Shown in pieces: positions 53,712 through 64,000 of a stretch of 64,000 nucleotides of DNA. The position numbers were made by a program, and so were the translations under genes. Below the pieces are notes generated by a model. The model was not told where the DNA came from. It saw only the letters and a program-made list of their open reading frames with translations, and ran no database searches. Positions within the stretch are counted from its first letter, which is position 1. Each line of letters opens with the position of its first letter. Source of the stretch: Paragyromitra xinjiangensis (lineage: Eukaryota > Ascomycota > Pezizomycetes > Pezizales > Discinaceae); NCBI GenBank assembly GCA_038503065.1, contig JBCAMK010000019.1, positions 682,001-746,000 on the forward strand. Direction: 5' to 3'.

Positions 53712-56700
53712 ATGACGCTGAACGTTGGAACGGGTACTTCCCCGTCTCTTCACCAACAACAGCAGACGCACTCTCCTCAAATTCTGGAACCAACTAGTCC
53801 CCGGAGACGGTATACGGTTGGGTCCCCTACATCGTCGATCTCTAAGCCGACTGTTATTTCATCCAATTCGTCGTTTCAGGCTGCTCCACCGCAGTTTCTC
53901 CCCCTACTGTCACCTCACCAAGAGCTCACGGCTCAGCCTCGTAGTTTCTCCACGGAGCAATCTTATCAAGCTAGAGCTATTTCTCAGTCTCGTAAAGGTG
54001 TCTCTCCTGGTCGCCGACGACACGATTCAAAGTCACCAGATAGGACTCGAGGGGCTGGTGGGAGGCAAGGTGATGGGCGGAGGAGCTTTCAGCAACAAGC
54101 AGCTGGTTCAAAACATAGTTTACTGGCTATGCAAGGAAGAAGGAATGAGTTGGGACAGTCGATAGCAAATCAACGGCCTCCGATGAAGTATAATCGATCA
54201 AATACGTCGGTCCAGTCGAACTCATTACCTTCAACCCCTAACCATAACCCTTCAAACGCTCTTTCTCGAAGTCCCTCGCCACCATGCGCCCTTGACTCTC
54301 CGAGGTCTGCGGCATCAGAACCGGTCACCAAAGTCCCATTTACGAAATCGCAATATGGTGGATGTAGATACGAGACTGCACTGATCAATGCACGAAGGCG
54401 GATGCCTTACTCTCTGGGTATTGAGAAGCTCGGGAAAGAAAAACCATTGCAGGAAAAGCTGTCACCTGAACAAGAAAAGAAACTTACAAAGGATATGCTG
54501 GATATGTTTGAGGTGCTGAAGCCGAATGAAGAAAGTAGTGAGCGGCGGAGGAAATTTTTGGAGAAGCTCGAAAGGCTGTTAAATGATGAGTGGCCAGGTC
54601 ATGACATACAGGTGCACGCTTTTGGGTCAACAGAAAATCATCTTTGCATGAGTGATTCCGATGGTATTTAGTTCATTCCTACTATTTGATGGAGAACGTC
54701 ACTGATGATATATAGTGGACGTGTGCATAACAACTAAGTGGAAGGATCTCGAACATGTCTGTAAGCTCTCGGAGGCGCTTGCTAAACGTTTGTACTCGTA
54801 CGATCATAAGATGAGTATTATTATCTCTGACAATCATGGCAGATGGTATGCAACGGGTTGTATGTGTTCCTGGAGCAAAAGTCCCTATCGTAAAGATTTG
54901 GGACCCAGAGTATGAAGTTGCCTGTGACATGAATGTCAATAATACCCTGGCTCTGGAAAACACGAAAATGATCAAGACATATGTGGAGATCGATGATCGG
55001 GTCCGTCCTTTAGCGATGATCATTAAGCATTGGACAAAACAACAAATATTAAACGATGCTGGTGAGTAAGATTCCTTAAGTTTAAAGCCATTTCTAGGGT
55101 TGACATGAGAAATAGCTGGTGGTGGAACTTTGAGTTCATACACATGGATATGTATGATTCTGAATTTCCTTCAAACACGAGACCCGCCTATCCTTCCTGC
55201 ACTGCATCAGAGGCCTCACAAAAAAAGGCCACCCATAAGTGGCGTTGATGTCTCCTTCGATGATGATATCGATTCATTAAAGGGGTTTGGTCTGAGCAAC
55301 ACGGAAACTCTTGGCGAGTTGTTATTTGCTTTTTTCAAGAAGTATGGATATGAGTTGGACTACGAGAAGCATGTCATATCAGTACGACATGGGAAGCTTT
55401 TATCGAAGGAGGAGAAGAGTTGGCAGTATCTACAGAACAACAGACTATGCGTTGAGGAGCCATTTAACACCAATCGAAATCTTGGTAACACGGCAGATGA
55501 TTCGTCGGTGAGGGGATTACATTCAGAACTTAGAAAGGTTCATAGGATTTTAGCGGAGAAAGCAGATATAGCTGCTTGCTGTGAACCTTATAAATTCCCA
55601 CGCGAGGAACATCATATTCCGTTACAGTCAAACCCACCACCACCTTGCCCCGTGCGAATTTCGAGTAGTGGAGCTCGAGGAAAGTCACGCGGCGGATATT
55701 CTGGGAGAGGACGGGGTGGTAATAATCGGGGCAAGAAGAATCTTGCTGGAGGAGGTTATGCAAATATTCCATTACAGCCTCAATATACCGCATCAGACCT
55801 CTATGGATATATACCATCACCACAGGAACAAATACTCGCTTTACAAGCTCAGTTTCAAGCTCAGGCTCGTGCTCACGCCCAAGTCCAGCTTGCGCAAGCA
55901 CAAGCTGTTCAGGCACATGTTCATGCGCAGATGCACAGTCAGTCTCAGTCGTCATCCACTTCCATCAATTCTATGAGTTCTGCATCAAATCACCAGGATG
56001 CTCTTGCTGCTTTGCACCCGTTAGCATCTTATGCATATTTTGCGTCACTTTGTGGGATGAATATTTTTTACCCCAATCAATTGTATCCCGAAGGCTCATC
56101 AACGCCGACATCACCGCATGCTGCGAATGATAATAAGCATGGGCTTGGCCGAGGGCGACGGCAAAATGGCTATAATTCGGGATCAAGATCACAATCTCAA
56201 CCTCCTCCTATGCCTGAGATGTACACTACGTCAAATTACGGACACGGAACATCAACCATTGGGGTGCCGGGCTCAGAAGACGAAGATTTTGCTGATCATT
56301 CTTCGAATGGAAATCCGGCAACTCCCCCAGAGGAGGTTGAGTATGAGGGTTATTACGTTATTGGTGGGACTTTGCAACAGGTGCCAGCGGTGGTTGGTTC
56401 GGTCGATGAAGAAGGGGGATCCTTTTTGGAACAGAAGAGCAACGTTGACCGTTACAAGCGCCTATCGCAAGAAAGACTACCTCCCCCGTTGCTGGGGAGG
56501 TCGCGAGACGCGTCACCCCTTGCACTGGAGAGGCATAGATTCACTCGTGACGCGCCAGGAGCATTGTGCTCGGAGAATACGATTCCCCGCGATTGTTTCA
56601 ATGAGGATCGGGGACCGGTGATTGTCAATGGGTCAATATCTGTACCAGCCTATGCAGAGACGCCGCTCTCGAATACTTCGCCACACTCAGAGGCCCTTTA

Positions 56701-57481
56701 CTCATACAACGGATCGCTCTCGGGCATGGATCTCAACGGATCAGATGGGACGTCAGATGTACCAACCATAGATTCAAAAGGAACTTTAGGACATACTCAA
56801 TTGTTCGCCCAAAAATTGTTGGAAGTACATAACCAAGCAGCCGGCAATCGTTCTGAAAACGATATAACGGCTCATCAACACAGCAACGATTGCATATCGG
56901 CACCGATGTCTACTTCTAGCCTTCTCTCATCGCCAAAATCGACGTCTCAGCCTTCTCAATTGGCTTCAGACGATGATATTGAGGGCATCGCCTCTGCTCG
57001 GTTATCTCCTAATCCGAGGCAACGCGCGGCCACACAAAAGCTGCTTTGGAGTAATACGAGGACCCCACAACTAGACACTACTAAATCTAAGGGCAATGGC
57101 TCTTCGCAAGAAGATTTAGGGTCTCTCCCCACACCTGTGCCCGAGGCCTCGGCGCCTCCATTAGCTATAAGCAAAAAAAGCGGCGAAAGCGATCCTTCCC
57201 CGAAGCAATCAGGGAATCGTCCTCGTGGGCGCAAGTCTCAAGCTTATAATTCTAAAAAGTCTCAAGCTACATCTGTTGAAAAGCCAGTCCCCAAAAATGG
57301 CACAGAGCCTAAACAAAAGAATGGAGCTATAAGCAACGGTGCCAAAGCCAATCCTAACTCGAAGTCTGGATCGAAGGAAAGCTGGGAGCAGCCCAAGTCC
57401 CAGAATAAGGGGGCGAGAAAACGATCACAAAAGGTCACAGATACTGTTCCATTGAGCGAAAGCGAACGAAAAGGTGGCTGA
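53712..57481 (+). CDS. Cid1-type poly(A)/poly(U) RNA nucleotidyltransferase
   Basis: Four exons encode 1202 residues: 53712-54663, 54716-54787, 54843-55061 and 55116-57481. The enzyme class adds A or U tails to RNA outside the canonical poly(A) machinery. Residues 1-230 are disordered and Ser/Gln-rich. The nucleotidyltransferase domain has FGSTENHLCMSDSDVDVCI with Gly305-Ser306 and the metal-binding Asp317 and Asp319, and a third Asp in EVACDMNVNN. Central helices (RVRPLAMIIKHWTKQQILND) and the PAP-associated domain (SNTETLGELLFAFFKKYGYEL, then DYEKHVISVRHG) follow. The long C-terminus contains an RGG patch (RGGYSGRGRGGNNRG), a Gln/Ala/His-rich stretch and a Lys-rich end, all consistent with RNA binding. 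Closest known enzymes are fission yeast Cid11/Cid13-like proteins. A versus U specificity cannot be read from sequence. Confidence 0.92.
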
Positions 57482-60272
57482 ACCGATCTTGTTACAATCA
57501 CAATCTTCCATCACACCTCCTTTCTGTTTTCGAAAGTGAAGTTTGTATAACGAATTTGTGAATACTTATGAAAAAGGAAGGGATGAATCTGGCGCAGAAG
57601 CGGAATAAGCCATTTTTGTTATTTTTTTTCTCTTTTGACTTTTGCGGTTATTCTCCGTGTTACTTTTGTTTTTCTCTTTTTCTCTGCATTTGGGATTAAC
57701 GGCGGTGGGGTTTTTATCAGAATGCTTGTGTTTTCTCCTCTTTACCTTTAAACTCCTAGTGTTTTTGTATGTCTATGTGTGTTCTTGGTGTAACCTTTTT
57801 TCCTTTTTTCCTTTACTCATTAATACGGAAATGGAGCAATTCACGGTAAAACGGCATTTATTTTATTTTATTGTTTGTCCTTCCCCCCTTCCCTGTCATC
57901 ATTATCTGCATATTACTCTTTTTTTTGAGGGGTGGGTTTTTGCGCTATTCCGCCGAGCGATATGCGTTGCCTTCATTTGGTTCTACGAGTGGTACTTCTG
58001 GGTGACAGGTACATGGCACATTGAGGAGTGACGGGAAAATACTCGCTATCGTATTATCGATAAGTTGCTGGTAAAGGAAGGCTGGCAGACATACAGCTAG
58101 GTGGCACAAAAATGGATTGGATAGGATCTTGTTGATCTCAGCAAGGAGTTTATTTCCTTTCCTTCCTTCCATACCCCGGCTGCTCTTTCTCTCAACTCTT
58201 TTTCTTTGTTATATACTTTTTTTATTCACCTTGTGAATGGGTTTGGTTAGGAGTGGTGCTTGGAATTGGGGAGACATTCTTATCTTTTCCGTTGGAAATG
58301 TTCTTAATTTTGTTTGATTAACGCAAGGGAAGGTGTTTTCTGAAGCAGAGGAGAAATGGAGAAACGAGTTGCTGGTTATGGTGGCGGTAGGAGCATTGCT
58401 TATTTGTTTTTTTGTCCCCATGGAAATCTTCCTTTTGTAGTCATTATGGGTAGGTGTGGTTTCGTCTGATTTGGTTTGGGGTTTGGGAAGTAGAGTTGGA
58501 TTCGCATTTGCTGTCGACTAGAGGGTTTCCCTCTTTTTTTGCTTGTTTCCTGTATTTTCTTCTTCATTTTAGCTTTGTGGTTGCTGTTTTGATGTTAATT
58601 GGTTCCTTCGTCTTTCTTTTCTTGCTTCCGATTTACCCCCATCAGCATGGCTTGCAAGGAGTAAGTTGAATGAGTTTTCTAGGGCGTGTACATTGCAGTT
58701 TCCTTTTGTTCCATTTTTGTCGGTGTGAATAGAGAACTTGAAAAGTGGATGAAACAGAACATATTCATCATTCCTAGTTTCCCCTGGTGGCTGTATTTGT
58801 TGGGTTAACTAGGTGATCTGATAATCATATGGTGATGTGATGTTGCATGTGCACGAAGGCTAACGATGGAAGAATCAAGTGATATCCTATGATTAAAGCC
58901 ATTACCATTATCACAAACCCTCACTAGAAGGTGTGGTGTAATGGAATATGTTGATAATAGAAATCTAAGCTTAAGATGTATTATCACTACCCCATTAGAT
59001 AACTAGAGCACAGCGAACATATATGCATGTGGACCTACGAAGTATCTATCTAGCTATCCTCATGCCTCACAGACCAAATGGATTTATGATAAGCAAGCTG
59101 AGGTCATCAATTATCACTCGAAGAACCGTATTGCTTGTTTATAGGAGCACCGAAGTAACGCTATAGCTCCTATGTACTGAATATTATCCTCACGGGAAAG
59201 AGGCTAAAAAAATGCGAAGACCGACAAATGTCTGTATATGTTAACCGCAGTGAGAGAAGCAGGTAGATGATGGAGGGTCCTAGGGTATCATAAGTAACTT
59301 TTTATTTTTGATATTTCTATGATCGGTTACACAGTGGTAGTCGGGTACACGGTATAGTACGTTAATATTCAATAAGGTGTCTAAAGGGTTTTGCTCAGGG
59401 TTCATGTCACGTTTAGTGTGTTGGCCATTTTTTGAGTCTTGTTGACGGAATCTATATGAATCATCTACTAGCTGTGCCAAAAATTATCTTTTTTCTTTCT
59501 TTAAGAAGGGCAAGGTGCCATCAGGGTGCCATTACAAATCGTTGCTGGTGCTACGGTTCCCCCAAAAGAAATTACCACACGGTAAGAGAAATATGGATAA
59601 TTACGTGGTAGCAATGCCCCTGCATAAATATCTTATTCGCTTCGTGGTACCACCTTGGCGTTGCAAATGAAGCAGCTCGGGTGAAGGCAGTCATTACATC
59701 TCATATCCTCCGCTTAGTTTTCCATCACTATGTATCACCGATTTCTCAGTGTGTGATAGACGCATCGCTAGTCGATAGTTTGATATTAATTTTACGGTTT
59801 GAAAGATGGGTAACCGGTGGTAGTATTGGGGGTTTCCCGAACATCTTGATAACTGAACTCCAAACCCCTAGGATTGTTCTTTCCGGGGCTCAACAAGGGT
59901 ATCGGAGGACTGTGATATAACAGGCCGAATGGGCTATCAAGTCCTATGGATCAACTTTGGTATGGCTCATTCTATCATATTTAGCATAGCATTCGGGTTT
60001 CTCCCTTTGTTTCTAAGGTATGTCGTCCTAGAATATGTACATCTGATTCACCCCAGTGAGGGCTCATGCGAGCAAGATAAAATCACCCGCGGAGAAAGCA
60101 AAACCCCAAAATAGAAAATGCACTTCGTTAACACACCAGGATCGTCGTTGGTGCTTTTCCGTTTGGCAAAAACCGCACAAATAAAAAGGTGACGATACGC
60201 AAGACATAAGCCACCACTTTACACGTCTCAAAGTCCATAAACCCAAAGTCACCATCTTCCATGATTACCTTA
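57482..60272. other. 2.8 kb convergent intergenic region
   Basis: No gene recognised. The first 1.2 kb is T-rich and fits a long 3' UTR. Open frames there are Phe/Leu-rich artefacts of the T-rich strand. The part 58800-59900 is AT-rich without motif, with a short direct repeat GGTGCCAT at 59515-59535. Confidence 0.5.
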
Positions 60273-61215
60273 TTACTCCGCTTTCCTTCCATTATCACCA
60301 CCTTCACCCGATAACTCCGGCGTACTAGCGCTCTCTGAGGGCAACTCCTTCTCGTTAACTGATGCCGCAGCTTCTGCAGCTTCTAGATCCTGCTTCTCTG
60401 CTTCCTGCTTTTCCAGCTTGCGTTGTTTTCGGGTGCGGAACAGCCATATCCAGTGGGAGATGAAGATGCCGGATTCAAGAACGAGAACAACAAGATAGAG
60501 GACGCAACCCATCGGGTCGAAGATAGTTTGAGCGACGAGTGACATAAGAGAAAAGAATGCACCCGACCAATCGACGGAGAGGAATACCCAATCTGGGTCA
60601 CTTATTAGCACTAGATGCAGGAAGCGGAAAAAAGGGAGGAGGAGGTGGGGATACCAATGCCAATGACTCGACCTTTCCGTTTCCAGATCTCAAAGTACGG
60701 TGGAAGCAACCCTCCTGCGAGAAGAATCGAGGCTATCACACCAACAAGAAGCATAGGCCACTCTGTTCCTCGTTCATACAAGGGACGGAGGGTTAAGATG
60801 AGGGCAGCTTCTATACCACCGTAAAGAATTCCGGTGCCAATGACGAGAAGGGTGCTTGTCCAAGTCCTCCAACTGTGGGCGTAGTGCAGACATTGTGCCC
60901 AGGAGACAAGACTGAGGGTCATGAAGACTTGGGCTTGCACCTGGATTGGGACATTGAGATTCTGAACGATTGCATATACTCCGAAGGGCACTCCTGCTGA
61001 ATTTGAAGAGCCGTGTGTTAGTCAATGATAGGGTGTAGTAGAGGGTGAGATGGAGTACAAGTTGCCCAAATGAACATCATGGCTGCCGGTAAGCCTTCGG
61101 TGGTCTTGGTGCGGTAGTTTCGCCAGATCTGTGGGACGAGCTGGACACACCATAGGACGGTACCTATGGTGCCCAAAACATTTGCTGCGACGGGAATTGA
61201 TTCTTGTCGTGGCAT
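60273..61215 (-). CDS. PQ-loop repeat membrane protein
   Basis: Three exons on the minus strand encode 272 residues: 61059-61215, 60655-60996 and 60273-60592. PQ-loop proteins have seven membrane helices and are small-molecule transporters of vacuole, lysosome or ER membranes (cystinosin, MPDU1, Ypq1 families). The first PQ motif is LVPQIWRNYRTK with Pro28-Gln29, followed by TTEGLPAAMMFIW. The second repeat region reads LLPPYFEIWKRKGRVIG, with Pro-Pro in place of Pro-Gln. Seven hydrophobic segments can be counted. The C-terminus is a charged tail rich in Glu, Lys and Ala. Closest known proteins are unnamed fungal PQ-loop proteins of the yeast YDR090C kind, from memory. Substrate unknown. Confidence 0.82.
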
Positions 61216-62567
61216 TTTTATTTTTATTTTTTTGGGGGGGGAGTATATTGTTTCGTCGGACGAAACTTGGGTTCGTGGGTTTCCTCCCTAGCGATTGAAG
61301 CTTTTTCTGAGCTAGGTAGCTATGAGGTCAGAATAGATGCTTAAGTTTTGCAGAATGTAAGATGGGAAAATAAATAGGGAAAAGCACATTTCTTGTATAG
61401 ACTCAATTTCTTGGGGGTGGAGAAAGGGAGGTTAAGGTTAAGCTGCATAGATGTTAGAGTGTCTACGGTATATAACTTTATTCACGGCGTTATGTCTAAT
61501 GCATCATAGCTGGGCCACGCGAGATTTAGATGAGGAAAAAGAAACGAAGATAAAGCGCTAGGCCAAGAACCGCTAAAATATCATGAGTGTGGCAATTTCA
61601 CCATCCCTGATTCTTCCCACCTCGCTATGCGGAATCAAGTTGCGGTTGAGTCAACGATAGAGATACGCGACTCGCTCACGGGGAGACGTGATTTATTCCA
61701 TCTGGATCACCAGAATCGAAGCTATTCTCTTCTCCAGGCTTGTCTTATATCGACAAGCGAATGGCTTTCTTTCTCGGAATTGTAATAGGAGTAGACACAG
61801 CATCGCGGATCCTGGTGGCACCATGTAGAGTAGAGAGGAAACGTTTAGTAATTCGTGATCATCGATAGATAACGAGAACCCTATTGTACCCGGGCTTCGG
61901 GTTCCGGAACGCGTTCTAGAATTCTTAATAGGGTTGTTGGAGAGAGAAATTGCCAAAGAGCATCCCGCTCCAACCGACCCGGGAAGGTCGGTGGAGAAAG
62001 CATTCGCGAATTTTACGTACAAATAATTCAGATGGTGCTCTGGTGTTAGGAATAACAAATTGAATCATTATGCGGCTCAACGCATCATGCAGAACGGCAA
62101 GGATTCCCTGGGTTTCAAGGTTGGTCCGTGCCTGTGGTGCATAACGGTCTTGATCATTGATCCTGTGTACGTCTTAACATAGGATCGATAGGCCCTACAA
62201 CGGTGAAGGTATATATTACAATACGCCAGATTGAGGGTATTGATGCTGACCACGTGACGAAACACGTGGCTGTTCATTGGTATTTCCCTTTCTATAAAAA
62301 AAACTCATAAAATATCACTCGACGATAACACTTAACGAATGGGAGGTGTTTCAACTGAGCTCGAAGGAGTGCTTTTCTCCTAAGGGATAAACCTCTAAAT
62401 GCCTGGGACCCGCACCGCATCTTTCTTCTAGCTTAATTTCCATTTACTCGTCCCATCACTCGCGTCTATCCATGCGATCTTGGCGCCAAGCCCTATCAAG
62501 ATCTTGTGGCGCTGATCCTCAAATCTCCAGAGCTCTTGCATATCCTCACCACCCCAAAACCACAACC
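61216..62567. other. 1.35 kb divergent promoter region
   Basis: No gene recognised. It holds the promoters of the PQ-loop gene and of SNU66. The minus-strand frame at 61693-62058 has no familiar motif. CCGACCCGGGAAGGTCGG near 61976-61993 is an imperfect palindrome. Confidence 0.5.
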
Positions 62568-64000
62568 ATGGAAGAATCCCTTTCCCTCGAAGAAACCAAC
62601 AAGCTCCGTATCTCTCTTGGTCTTAAACCCCTCAAGCCAGATCCCGCCCCCTCCACCTCCACCTCTAATGGTGGCGTTGGGGCGGAACCTGTATACGATA
62701 ACACTGTCGAAGGCCAAGAACGGCGCGCAGTCGACAACTGGAAGTCGCATCAGGCCGAACTCGATAAAGAGAGTGCTCGTAAGTTTCGCTCCGAGGGAAT
62801 AAAGAAGGTCCGTGATGCTGCGAAGCGGTTTGCGGTGCTTGAGGGGAAGGGGTTGGGGGAGCCTGATGAAGCGGAGGAGGACACGACAACGTGGGTGAGG
62901 AAGATGAAGAAGCGGCAGAAAAAGTTGGCCGAAAAGTTGGCGAGGGAGAGGGAAGAGGAACTAGAGAGAGCTGCGGCGGAGTTGAAAGATTATACGACGG
63001 CGGATTTGACGGGGGTGAGGGTTGGGCATGATTTAGCGGAGCTAGGGGAAGGGGAAGGAGGAATGGTGTTGACACTGAAGGATACTACAATTGAGGAAAA
63101 TGAAGGTGAGTATGATTAACGTGTTCGAGATTGTGGCTTCGGAAATGATCGCTGACAGCGGGGTATAGAGGAGGGCGATGAACTGGTATCTACGGAGCTG
63201 GCAGAACGGGAACAGCTGAAAGAGCGCCTGGAGTTGAAGAAAAAGAAGTCAGTATATAACCCACACGAGGAACACGATGGAGAGAGAGGAATACTCGCGC
63301 AGTACGACGAGGAGATTGATGGGAAGAAAAAGAAAAGGTTCGTACTTGACGGTAGTGGCAACTCTGTGGAGGCCGATGCTCATCGGAAGGAAGTTGCGGA
63401 GAAACTCAAAGCGAAACCTATTACCTTAGATCTGCCCAGTAAGTATCTACCCTCACCGTATCTTGCGGTGTCTGAAAGTATGGCTGATTGTGACTGTGGT
63501 GGTAGAGCCCGAAGTCGCCTCTGACTATGTAGACCCTTCGACACTAAAGATCAGGAAGCCGAAGAAAAAGAAGCCGAAGAGTACCCGTAAGAAGTCTGAC
63601 GATGATGACGATATTCTCGCGCCACCACCTGCGGATGATGATACACCAGAAGTTGATGAGAATTCGATGGAGGTTGACTCTAAGCCAGCACTAAAACCGA
63701 AGCGGACATACGAAGATGTTTCCTTTGTCGATGATGAAGATCTTCAGAGCTCGCTCGCTATGCAGCGCAAATTAGCGTTGAAGAAACGCAAGATTCTGAA
63801 GCCGGATGACCTAGCTCGTCAGCTGCGCGAGGAGTTAGCAGCGAGCAACGAGGTAGATACTCCAATCAAAGAGGAGGCTGAAGAAGAACCAGGTTTAATT
63901 ATCGATGAAACAAGTGAGTTCGTGGCGACGTTGAGGGCACCAACTATTCCTGAACGTAAGAAGTCACAGTCTGCTACTCCAGCTGTGACCGCCATGGCGG
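62568..64000 (+). CDS. SNU66: U4/U6.U5 tri-snRNP protein SNU66/SART1 (5' part, runs off the edge)
   Basis: Three exons are visible: 62568-63105, 63169-63438 and 63506 to the window end, about 434 residues without a stop. The start is ATG 62568 (MEESLSLEETNKLRISLGLKPL), which matches the conserved SART1 N-terminus. The frame-open ATG at 62472 would add an unrelated leader. Conserved pieces are LRISLGLKPL, the basic helical segment WVRKMKKRQKKLAEKLA, TADLTGVRVGHDL, and KKKKSVYNPHEEHDGERGILAQYDEEIDGKKKKRF in part. Downstream are Lys-rich and Asp-rich stretches and EDVSFVDDEDLQSSLAMQRK. SNU66 bridges U5 to U4/U6 in the nucleus and is needed for spliceosome activation. The gene is incomplete in this window. 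Confidence 0.93.

Overview
The window is nuclear DNA of a filamentous ascomycete (Pezizomycotina). The evidence is short GT-AG introns of about 45-80 bases in nearly every gene, typical fungal orthologues (proteasome beta-7, transaldolase, GPI2, SmE, CCT-eta, CTI6-like, NOC3, SNU66/SART1) and a fungal family of HNH_2-type proteins. The genus cannot be fixed from the sequence alone. There is no operon structure. Genes are single, on both strands, and are often separated by 1-4 kb of unrecognised DNA.

Layout, left half: a mitochondrial-type PPR protein (1034-3286), proteasome beta-7 (4416-5477), transaldolase (7365-8777), GPI-anchor subunit GPI2 (9335-10909), a secreted GH43 glycosidase on the minus strand (11679-12876), an unknown Ser-rich protein (14799-15855), SmE (16445-16914), CCT-eta on the minus strand (17477-19583), a conserved unknown protein on the minus strand (21021-22708), a CTI6-like PHD protein (25922-27919), a conserved unknown Q/S-rich protein on the minus strand (32001-33538) and NOC3 on the minus strand (37775-39972).

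Layout, right half: an accessory block at 43.1-49.9 kb, a small single-pass membrane protein on the minus strand (50077-50561), a Cid1-type nucleotidyltransferase of about 1200 residues (53712-57481), a PQ-loop membrane protein on the minus strand (60273-61215) and the 5' part of SNU66/SART1, which runs off the right edge (62568-64000).

The accessory block is the most interesting part. Three tandem genes for HNH_2-type nuclease-like proteins lie in repeated units of about 1.55 kb, followed by repeat flanks without an intact gene. The copies are mosaics: 1 and 2 match in the N-terminus, 2 and 3 are nearly identical in the C-terminus, and the catalytic segment of 3 resembles 1. One intron shows three donor states (GT, GC, GG). 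Each unit carries a hairpin whose arms have changed together. At least four small foldback elements flanked by TA lie in or next to the array. One has a clean empty site in a paralogous flank, and another sits inside the last exon of a decayed gene. A further TA-flanked element lies at 37.1 kb.

How the genes fit together: the single-copy genes are housekeeping functions (spliceosome: SmE and SNU66; folding and turnover: CCT-eta and proteasome beta-7; ribosome biogenesis: NOC3; chromatin: CTI6; RNA tailing: Cid1-type enzyme; GPI anchor: GPI2). They do not form one local pathway. Exon boundaries were set by hand from reading frame, splice sites and family conservation, and they need transcript support.
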